From Microcaldota archaeon (GTDB lineage Archaea; Micrarchaeota; Micrarchaeia; Micrarchaeales; CABMGC01), in contig JAJZEU010000031.1 of assembly GCA_021805625.1 (NCBI GenBank), positions 1 through 5,216 on the forward strand: a stretch of 5,216 nt of DNA. The letters are read 5' to 3'. A program made the position numbers and the translations under genes. The notes under the pieces are model-generated. The model did no database searches. It was given only the letters and a program-made list of their open reading frames with translations, and was not told the DNA's origin. Numbering within the stretch: position 1 is the first letter of the stretch; each line of letters begins with the position of its first letter. Shown here one piece after another: positions 1-5,196 of this stretch.

Positions 1-54
1 GAGCTCCATTTGCGATTCACTGGAATTGGCGAGCACGCTGACTGCTTGGTACAT
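1..54 (-). CDS. N-terminal start of a divergent minus-strand gene (partial, product unknown)
   Basis: Reading the minus strand from an ATG at 54-52 gives 18 open codons to the window edge (MYQAVSVLANSSESQMEL). Three things support it as a real start. A GAGGGT Shine-Dalgarno-like sequence lies at 66-61 with a 6-base spacer. A good archaeal TATA element (ATATAAAT on this strand) lies at 98-91 and predicts transcription from about 68-72. The plus strand offers no convincing protein ending here. The fragment is too short to assign to a family. It is transcribed away from the DUF929 gene, so the two would share a divergent promoter region. The call rests on signals, not homology, and could be wrong. 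Confidence 0.4.
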   Translation of the reverse strand, partial: MYQAVSVLANSSESQMEL

Positions 55-90
55 GCGGTTACCCTCGGAAAGCGAAAAGATGGCATTATT

Positions 91-98
91 ATTTATAT
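91..98 (-). promoter_or_regulatory. TATA box for the minus-strand gene
   Basis: Minus-strand ATATAAAT fits the archaeal TATA consensus. It lies about 37 bases before the ATG at 54, so a start 25 bases downstream leaves a short leader containing the GAGGGT ribosome site. The same AT-rich block reads TTTATATG on the plus strand and could also serve the DUF929 gene. Confidence 0.45.
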
Positions 99-120
99 GC
101 TAGCGATAAATATTCTTATA
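92..120 (+). promoter_or_regulatory. Promoter region of the DUF929 operon
   Basis: Two plus-strand TATA candidates are visible: TTTATATG at 92-99 (start near 122-126, leader about 28 bases) and TTCTTATAC at 113-121 (start near 143-145, almost leaderless). No strong Shine-Dalgarno sequence precedes the ATG at 152; only GTTGAG at 141-146 is present. That favours a very short leader, as is common for first genes of archaeal operons. Which box is used cannot be decided from sequence. Confidence 0.4.
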
Positions 121-133
121 CATTGCGATAAAT
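103..133 (+). repeat. Direct repeat GCGATAAAT, 22-base period, in the promoter
   Basis: GCGATAAAT occurs at 103-111 and again at 125-133. The two copies are about two helical turns apart and flank the second TATA candidate, so they would lie on the same face of the DNA. This is what a regulator-binding site would look like, but a 9-base repeat in AT-rich DNA may also be chance. Confidence 0.35.
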
Positions 134-151
134 TCTGCAAGTTGAGATTTA

Positions 152-1219
152 ATGGAGGGAAAAAAAGAGCTTGAGAAGGAGATGAGAACTGCTAAGATAG
201 TGTCTTATGCCGCTTTGGGCGTTGGGATAATAGCAATAATTGTTAGCGTGTTTGCCCTTAACAGCCATGTTGCTCCGCCTTCGATTACGCTGCTGAACTC
301 TAGTGGCACTACAATAGTCAAGCTTTCCAATGCAAACCTCCTTACGCCGCCGCTGAGCATCGCCGCAGATCCTGTAATCACAGAAAACCAGTCATTCGGA
401 AGCAGGCTCACGAGCATCAATGAACCTCTAAACGCAAGCGAACTCGCTGCAATAAACAATGCACCAGATTCTTACTTCGAAACAGCTGCAAATATGCTTT
501 TGAACGGCAGCCTGAGCGGCCTCATATTTACAAACTCTTTCACAAAGGCGAGCTATGCGCTTCAGATAAACGGAAAGCCTACAGTTATCTACCTTGGGGC
601 AATATCATGCATTTTCTGCGGTGAGAACAGGTGGGCCATGGCATTGGCCCTCGGGAAGTTCGGGAGCTTCTCACAACTCTTCAAGGGATATAGCAGCTTC
701 GGTGATGGAGATCTGCCTACCATCTACTGGGTTCCAGCCCACTACAACTCCACATCTACAATGGATCTGGGCAATTTCTACCAGAGCAGTTACATCAACT
801 TCGTATCGATGGACTATGCCTCTCCCATAACTGCAGGGTTCCAGATGCAGGGGCTTTCGTTTGTGCTTTCGCAGGTGCAGGCTACAAACAACACCGCATA
901 CATAACCGCTGCGCAGGTAATAACAAAGAACAACAACTTCCAGGGCACCCCGTATACGGTATGGGGCAATCTGGTTTCTCCTGGCGCAGACGCTGCCGAC
1001 TTTGGTAATGGCACACTGACCAACTCGTCACACATACCTATGACATACATGACTCATGCAGACGTGTTTTCGCAGCTGACAAACCCAAATGACAAGTTCG
1101 CGTGGACCGAATATGCAGCTGCAGATCTTTACATCGCTGCCGCATGCGCAAGCCTCAACAACACCGCGCCTGCTTGCAGCAGCATTCCTGCGATCAAGCA
1201 GCTTGAGGCTGTTATATAA
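152..1219 (+). CDS. DUF929-family exported thioredoxin-like protein, membrane-anchored
   Basis: The 355-residue protein has a short charged N-terminus, one hydrophobic helix at about residues 16-36 with no obvious cleavage site, and a large outside domain. The helix therefore probably anchors it to the membrane facing the exterior. A beta strand (about 143-150) runs into the motif C153-I-F-C156-G-E-N-R-W, the hallmark of DUF929 and a CxxC redox site in a thioredoxin-like fold. G-T-P-Y at 265-268 is well placed to be the cis-proline loop, as in DsbA-like proteins. A second cysteine pair, C332 and C342, lies near the C-terminus and may form a structural or exchangeable disulfide. Nine N-x-S/T sequons (N49, 79, 94, 118, 199, 246, 286, 291, 336) suit a glycosylated surface protein. 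The first ATG is chosen because it precedes the charged region and membrane helix; M12 (ATG at 182) is the only nearby alternative. The gene is followed after 9 bases by a membrane-protein gene, presumably co-transcribed. Family membership is fairly sure; disulfide chemistry is inferred from the motifs. Confidence 0.85.
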   Translation: MEGKKELEKEMRTAKIVSYAALGVGIIAIIVSVFALNSHVAPPSITLLNSSGTTIVKLSNANLLTPPLSIAADPVITENQSFGSRLTSINEPLNASELAAINNAPDSYFETAANMLLNGSLSGLIFTNSFTKASYALQINGKPTVIYLGAISCIFCGENRWAMALALGKFGSFSQLFKGYSSFGDGDLPTIYWVPAHYNSTSTMDLGNFYQSSYINFVSMDYASPITAGFQMQGLSFVLSQVQATNNTAYITAAQVITKNNNFQGTPYTVWGNLVSPGADAADFGNGTLTNSSHIPMTYMTHADVFSQLTNPNDKFAWTEYAAADLYIAAACASLNNTAPACSSIPAIKQLEAVI

Positions 1220-1228
1220 GGAAATGAC

Positions 1229-1741
1229 ATGCATGGAGAAACTAAGGTATTGAAGAGCATTTATGCTTCCCCATACTATGTGGCCTTCAATGCTGCCGCA
1301 GACGTACTCTACTACTTTTTCTTCAGATTTGTCTTCTCGCTGAGCGGGACTGTGCTTTTATTGGAGATTCCGAACTATATGATATATGCCTTGGCTCTAT
1401 CTGCATCAATGCTCCTTACCGCAGGCGCCTACTCGGTTGCCAGCGCATTGTCAGGGAAAGGAGGCATTTCTGATGGCGCACTTAGCGCTGCCACAACAGC
1501 GGCAGGAGGCGTCATTGCAAGCTGTGGCTGCCAAGCCCCCATACTCGGCACATTACTTTATGCTGTAGGCTTCAATGCAATTGCAGTTAGCGGAGTGCTC
1601 GCTATTGTAGGCACGTACCAGATGCTGTTCTTCACGGTGCTCATTGCGATAAACCTCCTCTTCCTGTATTACACCCTGCGCAGGACCGCATCGCGCTTAG
1701 ATGTGAACCCGCTCAGAAAAGCAAAAGTCAGGAGTAGGTAA
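1229..1741 (+). CDS. Small polytopic membrane protein with Cys-Gly-Cys motif
   Basis: The 170-residue protein has about four, perhaps five, hydrophobic segments: roughly 16-46, 50-74, 84-112, 113-127 and 128-150. A Lys/Arg-rich tail (151-170) suggests a cytoplasmic C-terminus. Its only cysteines are C99 and C101 in A-S-C-G-C-Q-A-P, within or at the edge of the third hydrophobic stretch and preceded by a Gly/Ala-rich run. I do not recognise a named family. The start is supported by AAGGAA at 1218-1223, five bases before the ATG; this overlaps the stop of the upstream DUF929 gene, so the two are almost certainly one operon. Two cysteines in the membrane next to an exported CxxC protein suggest an electron-transfer partner in the manner of DsbD, CcdA or VKOR, although none of their specific motifs is present. 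Metal binding by the CGC pair is an alternative. The role is inference only. Confidence 0.8.
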   Translation: MHGETKVLKSIYASPYYVAFNAAADVLYYFFFRFVFSLSGTVLLLEIPNYMIYALALSASMLLTAGAYSVASALSGKGGISDGALSAATTAAGGVIASCGCQAPILGTLLYAVGFNAIAVSGVLAIVGTYQMLFFTVLIAINLLFLYYTLRRTASRLDVNPLRKAKVRSR

Positions 1742-1859
1742 TTGCATGACGGAAAAAGGGAAAAGAGCTGAAGTTGTTGACATAAGCATACACTGAATTT
1801 GCGGCAATGCGGCGCGCTTGCATTATTTTGCGCTTTTACCGGCAGTCCGTGGCGCTCTG

Positions 1860-1871
1860 GAAAAATTTATC
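1860..1871 (+). promoter_or_regulatory. Promoter of the V4R-domain gene
   Basis: GAAAAATTTATC, read as a purine-rich BRE-like run followed by TTTATC, lies about 45-50 bases before the ATG at 1915 and predicts transcription from about 1893. An AGGGT sequence at 1904-1908, six bases before the ATG, would be the ribosome site. The rest of the 1742-1914 gap holds only a 16-codon ORF and no recognisable RNA gene. Confidence 0.4.
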
Positions 1872-1914
1872 TACTTATCAGTTGCAAGCATATTTGAGAA
1901 CCTAGGGTAATTGT

Positions 1915-2973
1915 ATGGCCAAAAAGAGGCTGTTGGCGACTAGTATTAGGAATCGAAATGCTAAAAGGGGAAAGGATAGGGCAGAGCATGCCAAAACAGC
2001 AAAGCGGAAAAAGGCTGGCAGCCGCAAAAAAAACGGCAGCATGACAGCAGCGAAAACAAGGCATGCTTTCGGGAAGATCGCTGATTTCGAGGACATCGTC
2101 GCGCAGGGCATGATAGGAAACAGAAAGCAGGAGCTCCCAAAAAGCGCGCTTGCGACCGTTGAAGCTATATACAGCTCAAGCCCGGGCCTTGAAAGGATTG
2201 CATACAAGCACGGTTTTTCACTTGGCAAGAACATATACTCAAAGTCGGATGGCACCCTCAGCACATTGCTGGCGGCGCTAGGAAACGGCGGCCTTGAAAA
2301 CATGCTTTACTATCCGTTCGATGACAGTTTTGTGATAACTGCATCTGGTACGCATGCAAAAGGGATAAACAGGAAGATGCACATCTACGAATCCGGGCTC
2401 ATTGCGGGATACCTCACCTCAGCAACAGGCACGCAGATTTCAGTGGCAGAAACAGAATGCGAATACAACGGCGACGGCAGGTGCAGATTCGTCAGCTCTT
2501 CTGGATTTGGGCTTGATGAAACGCATTCTGAGGCCCTGAGCCTCAACCAGATAATCTCAGATGTATCGGAAATAGCAAAGATCGGAGGGAACGTTTCTGC
2601 AAGCTACTTCGCATCCGCGATACTGCCCATGGCAGACCATCCGTCTGCAGCGCCGCTCTCGGACTTCTTCTACATTGCTGGAAGCAGGCTTGCCGGAGAG
2701 ATGGAGGGCCTGGAACTAGGAGATATCGCAAAAATTGCGGGTGCTAGCAGCATCAGGATAGCAAAGGAATACAGGCACGTGCCGAGGCTCGTCAGGATAA
2801 GGTACGCTCCGGAAAGCTCGATAGGGCCTTATGTTGATGCGGCCGCTTCTGCCGTGGCTGGCTACCTGAAGCAGAGATACAGCTACGAGCCTGAAATGAG
2901 AAGGAAGGTAATGAAGGACAACAGCTACCTTGTGGAGCTGTATGCAAAGCCTGCAACTTATAAAAAGATGTAG
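1915..2973 (+). CDS. V4R-domain protein with basic tail and degenerate second V4R-like repeat
   Basis: The 352-residue soluble protein has three parts. Residues 1-42 are low-complexity and extremely basic (17 Lys/Arg of 42), suggesting nucleic-acid or membrane-surface contact. Residues about 78-195 form a V4R domain, a small-molecule-binding fold named for 4-vinyl reductase. It is recognised by the pattern G161-L-I-A-G-Y-L, then E179/E181-C182, G186-D-G, C190-R-F192; the two cysteines are the usual V4R pair and may bind metal or ligand. Residues about 212-346 seem to repeat the layout, with I-A-G near 254, A-V-A-G-Y-L at 313-318 and a final strand at 337-343, but both cysteines are missing. 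The ATG at 1915 is supported by AGGGT six bases upstream; M43 (ATG at 2041) is an alternative that would drop the basic tail. Archaeal V4R proteins are often sensory or regulatory, or accompany tetrapyrrole or redox enzymes; the ligand cannot be inferred here. The secY promoter overlaps its 3' end. Confidence 0.75.
   Translation: MAKKRLLATSIRNRNAKRGKDRAEHAKTAKRKKAGSRKKNGSMTAAKTRHAFGKIADFEDIVAQGMIGNRKQELPKSALATVEAIYSSSPGLERIAYKHGFSLGKNIYSKSDGTLSTLLAALGNGGLENMLYYPFDDSFVITASGTHAKGINRKMHIYESGLIAGYLTSATGTQISVAETECEYNGDGRCRFVSSSGFGLDETHSEALSLNQIISDVSEIAKIGGNVSASYFASAILPMADHPSAAPLSDFFYIAGSRLAGEMEGLELGDIAKIAGASSIRIAKEYRHVPRLVRIRYAPESSIGPYVDAAASAVAGYLKQRYSYEPEMRRKVMKDNSYLVELYAKPATYKKM
2958..2966 (+). 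promoter_or_regulatory. TATA box for secY inside the end of the V4R gene
   Basis: TTATAAAAA, preceded by C, is close to the archaeal consensus TTTATAAA. It predicts transcription from about 2987-2990, leaving only 13-25 bases before the region where the conserved SecY N-terminus begins (3003-3013). This placement supports translation starting well upstream of the ATG at 3097. Confidence 0.5.
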
Positions 2974-3002
2974 GGAGCATTACTAATCGCTTAGGCAGCC
3001 GC

Positions 3003-3096
3003 GTGAATCAAAATAAAACTAGATTTCATCGACCCTATTCTTAAGTATATACCAGGCATAAAGAAGCCAGCCACGCCGCTTACCTTCAGGGAGAAG
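3003..3096 (+). other. secY: Upstream-coded SecY N-terminus without a usable in-frame start codon
   Basis: From 3007 to the ATG at 3097 the secY frame stays open. It encodes a segment containing LDFIDPILKYIPGIKKP and then TPLTFREK, directly before MKW. This matches the amphipathic helix and short linker that precede the first membrane helix in archaeal SecY. The frame is closed by TGA at 3004-3006, and the open part contains no ATG, GTG or TTG; only ATC 3007, ATA 3013 and similar codons are available. A GTG at 3003 lies in another frame. One extra A in the run at 3010-3013 would join that GTG to the SecY frame as V-N-Q-K-I-K-L-D. Either a base is missing here (sequencing error or mutation) or a non-standard start is used. 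Confidence 0.75.
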
Positions 3097-4479
3097 ATGA
3101 AGTGGACGGTCGGCATAATGGTAGTCTACTTCATGATGTTCAGCATACCTGCGCTTGGAGTGAGCATTGCTACCATAAACCAGCCGCTGACACAGCTCAT
3201 CAGCATAATCTTTGCGGCAAGGATAGGCAGCCTCATAACTGTGGGGATAGGGCCCATTGTGCTTGCAAGCATAGTCCTCCAGCTGCTTCAGGGATCAGGA
3301 GTCCTACACATGGACCTAAATGACATGGACCAGAAGGCAAGGTTTCAGGGCATACAGAAGATATCGGCCATAGCAATTGCCATTGCAGAAGCGTACATCT
3401 TCACAGCTACGGGCTACGTGCCGATTGCAAACTCTGCATTCTTCGGCCTTGTGGTAGTCCAGCTGGCAATGGGAGCTATAATAATCGTCTATCTTGACGA
3501 AATGATGAGCAAGTACGGCATAACCTCCGGAATAAATCTCTTCATTGCCGGAGGGGTTGCATACTCAATTGTTGCCGGAACCTTTGATATACTAGCAAAA
3601 GAAGCTGCAGGGGCTATAACGGCTGGAGGAGCCACTGCAATACCCAATGCGATAATGGCATTCGGACCGCTCTTCTTTGCTGTCATTGTCTTTCTTGTGA
3701 GCATTTATGTTTATGATATGAAGATAGAGCTGCCGCTCGTCTTCAATCAGTTCAGGGGAGTGGGAGGAAGACTTCCCATACCGCTGCTCTACGTCAGCGT
3801 GCTTCCCGTGATACTCGCTACTTCATTCGAACTTAGCCTTACGGTATGGTTCCGGTTCCTTGCAAATGTGAAGGGCAGTTTTGCTAACCTCGCCAAGTTT
3901 ATAGCCTTCTACCAGCCTTCGGCTGGAGCAGCGGGCACAAGCCTGAACCTCAACGGCGGCATCCTATATCTCATATCGCCGAGTTTTCCACTGCCATACG
4001 CGAGCACATATGGAGGGATAGGCAGCTACAGGACATACTTCACGTACCTTGCCACCCATACCTCGAGCCTTTATCTCCCCTGGGGAGGGCTTGTGCTGGT
4101 ACCTGAATGGATTCATATCCTTGTATATACCGCGGTGCTGCTGGTGCTCTGCGTCGTGTTCGGCAAGTTCTGGATAGAGATGACAGGTCAGAGCCCGAAG
4201 AACGTCGCTGACCAGCTCCAGAGCTCTGGCTGGCAGATACCGGGCTTCAGGAGGGATCCTAGAATCATAGAGAGCGTGCTCAACAAGTACATACCTACAA
4301 TAACTGTGCTTGGCAGCATAGTGGTAGCGCTGCTTGCTGTATTTGCTACCCTTACAGGAGCTGTTGGCACAGGCATGGGCATCTTGCTTACTGTAGGAAT
4401 AATGTACATGGTCTACCAGCAGCTGGAGCAGGAGAGAGCTCTGCAAAGCTATCCGGGTCTTGAGAAGTTGCTCTCGTGA
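3097..4479 (+). CDS. secY: Preprotein translocase subunit SecY
   Basis: SecY is the channel subunit of the Sec translocon (with SecE and Sec61-beta), moving unfolded proteins across, or into, the cytoplasmic membrane. The 460 residues from the first in-frame ATG contain about ten membrane helices. TM1 begins at W3. The plug/TM2 region includes S45-LITVGIGPIVLAS-IVLQLL (45-64), the first SecY signature. The second signature spans V131-YLDEMMSKYGITSGINL. The cytoplasmic loop between TM6 and TM7 (about 204-232) carries M-x-x-E-L-P-L and F-R-G-V-G-G. The TM8-TM9 loop has W359-I-E-M-T-G and G383-F-R-R, the conserved ribosome-contact arginine region. TM10 and the Q-L-E-Q-E tail are intact. The ATG at 3097 cannot be the natural start, because about 30 conserved residues are encoded just before it. 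Full length would be about 490 residues, longer than the roughly 436 of Methanocaldococcus SecY; much of the excess is an external loop at about 255-335. The neighbours are not ribosomal-protein genes, unlike the usual spc-type operon. Confidence 0.95.
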   Translation: MKWTVGIMVVYFMMFSIPALGVSIATINQPLTQLISIIFAARIGSLITVGIGPIVLASIVLQLLQGSGVLHMDLNDMDQKARFQGIQKISAIAIAIAEAYIFTATGYVPIANSAFFGLVVVQLAMGAIIIVYLDEMMSKYGITSGINLFIAGGVAYSIVAGTFDILAKEAAGAITAGGATAIPNAIMAFGPLFFAVIVFLVSIYVYDMKIELPLVFNQFRGVGGRLPIPLLYVSVLPVILATSFELSLTVWFRFLANVKGSFANLAKFIAFYQPSAGAAGTSLNLNGGILYLISPSFPLPYASTYGGIGSYRTYFTYLATHTSSLYLPWGGLVLVPEWIHILVYTAVLLVLCVVFGKFWIEMTGQSPKNVADQLQSSGWQIPGFRRDPRIIESVLNKYIPTITVLGSIVVALLAVFATLTGAVGTGMGILLTVGIMYMVYQQLEQERALQSYPGLEKLLS

Positions 4480-4541
4480 AATCATCAATCCGACTTGAGG
4501 TTTTGGGACCCCTTAGAAGAAACAGACACTATATCTTCCCA

Positions 4542-4572
4542 CCACTAAAGTATTAAAACCCGGTTTTAGTGG
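4542..4572. repeat. Interrupted palindrome between secY and the BtpA-family gene
   Basis: CCACTAAA (4542-4549) is mirrored by TTTAGTGG (4565-4572), and inside it AAAACC-C-GGTTTT (4555-4567) is itself a palindrome that shares the T-run. The two pairings are mutually exclusive in the T-run. It lies 63 bases after the secY stop and about 85 before the next start. It could be a terminator-like hairpin, a protein-binding site or an insertion scar. No following T-run of terminator type is seen. Confidence 0.5.
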
Positions 4573-4616
4573 AATTGTTGGACAAAGTCGTTTGGATGGA
4601 TGCTACCTCAACAATA

Positions 4617-4625
4617 TCTTTTTAA
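4617..4625 (+). promoter_or_regulatory. Promoter of the BtpA-family gene
   Basis: TCTTTTTAA lies at 4616-4624 and ends in AAG, a TATA-like box about 36 bases before the ATG at 4658. Transcription would start near 4646-4650, leaving a leader of about ten bases. Because the box lies downstream of the earlier in-frame ATG at 4592, it argues that the real start is 4658. Confidence 0.4.
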
Positions 4626-4657
4626 GCGCTAAAATGTATATTAGAAGAGTGTCAGTT

Positions 4658-5170
4658 ATGGTAAAGAAACTATTTGGAATTGATAAACCAATCATCGGAG
4701 CGCTGCACTTTACCCCATTGCTAGGTTTTTCAGGCTTTAACGGATTTGAAGATATATTGAAGGCAGCGGTATCTGATGCAAAGGCCTTTGAAAGCGGCGG
4801 AATTGATGCAATAATAATAGAGAACAATTACGATCTGCCACACAGAATTATGGTTGAGCCCGAAACCGTAGCTTCGATGACATATCTTGGCTCTGAGATA
4901 AAGAAAAAAACGAAACTGCGCTTAGGAGTAAGTGTGTTGTGGAATGACTATAGAGCTGCGTTCGCGATAGCGAAAGTAATAGGCGCAGAGTTTATACGAG
5001 TACCGGCGTTTGTTGATGACGCAAAAACAGACTTCGGTACGGCTATTGCTGAACCTGAAAAGGTGAAGGATTGCAGAAAACGTTTGTCTGCAGAACATGT
5101 TCAGATATTTGCTGACCTGAATAGTTCCAATTTTAACACTACACTAACAGGTAACCCAGTTTTGTTATAA
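4658..5170 (+). CDS. BtpA-family TIM-barrel protein, C-terminally truncated
   Basis: From the ATG at 4658 the product is 170 residues. It begins with K-P-I-I-G-A-L-H-F (10-18), the first barrel strand of the BtpA/SgcQ family. Further family landmarks follow: G48-I-D-A-I-I-I-E-N-N (48-57), P69-E-T and M74-T, L89-G-V-S-V-L-W-N-D (89-97), F112-I-R-V-P, T124-D-F-G, and I150-F-A-D153. After D153 the resemblance stops: the family's usual K-H and later glycine-rich phosphate-type loop are absent, and a TAA follows at residue 171. Family members are usually about 260 residues, so the last third of the barrel is missing, and the other frames downstream soon reach stops. A longer reading from ATG 4592 adds 22 residues that do not resemble the family. 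GC is about 43% by hand count over 4681-5040, against roughly 50% in sampled secY lines, hinting at a different history. BtpA is known from photosystem I assembly in cyanobacteria, but archaeal members have no settled function. It may be a decaying gene. Confidence 0.7.
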   Translation: MVKKLFGIDKPIIGALHFTPLLGFSGFNGFEDILKAAVSDAKAFESGGIDAIIIENNYDLPHRIMVEPETVASMTYLGSEIKKKTKLRLGVSVLWNDYRAAFAIAKVIGAEFIRVPAFVDDAKTDFGTAIAEPEKVKDCRKRLSAEHVQIFADLNSSNFNTTLTGNPVLL

Positions 5171-5188
5171 CCTGTTTCTGCTCAGGTG
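5115..5188. repeat. Nested inverted repeats at the point where BtpA homology ends
   Basis: ACCTGA (5115-5120) pairs with TCAGGT (5183-5188). Inside it, AACAGGT (5146-5152) pairs with ACCTGTT (5170-5176), and GTTATAAC (5164-5171) is a perfect 8-base palindrome over the stop codon. The outer left arm falls exactly where family resemblance is lost, so this could mark a rearrangement junction. It could also be a hairpin ahead of the next gene. The arms are short. Confidence 0.35.
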
Positions 5189-5196
5189 TCACATTT

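Noticed and set aside
1902..2303. 133-codon hydrophobic minus-strand frame opposite the V4R gene
   Set aside because: Its hydrophobic look follows from the Lys/Ala-rich codons of the plus-strand protein read backwards. The plus strand has the recognised domain, a promoter and a ribosome site.
3964..4488. 174-codon minus-strand frame opposite secY
   Set aside because: It lies wholly antisense to clearly conserved SecY sequence, has an unnatural composition (rich in His, Tyr, Arg and Ser) and resembles no family I know. It is a shadow of SecY codon use.
4482..4500. C/D-box guide RNA on the minus strand (TTGATGA C-box-like sequence)
   Set aside because: The C box has the wrong first base, and no CTGA D box follows at a suitable distance.
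4592..4657. Earlier in-frame start at ATG 4592 for the BtpA-family protein
   Set aside because: The extra 22 residues do not fit the family, whose members start just before the K-P-I-I-G strand, and the likely TATA box lies inside this segment.
1915..5170. A photosynthesis or bacteriochlorophyll cluster suggested by V4R (4-vinyl reductase) and BtpA (photosystem I biogenesis) family names
   Set aside because: Both families are widespread in non-photosynthetic archaea. They are separated here by secY with separate promoters, and no pigment-biosynthesis gene is present.
5146..5176. Integron-type attC site
   Set aside because: The arms are short, the GTTRRRY/RYYYAAC core pair is not properly formed, and integrons are not expected in this archaeal context.
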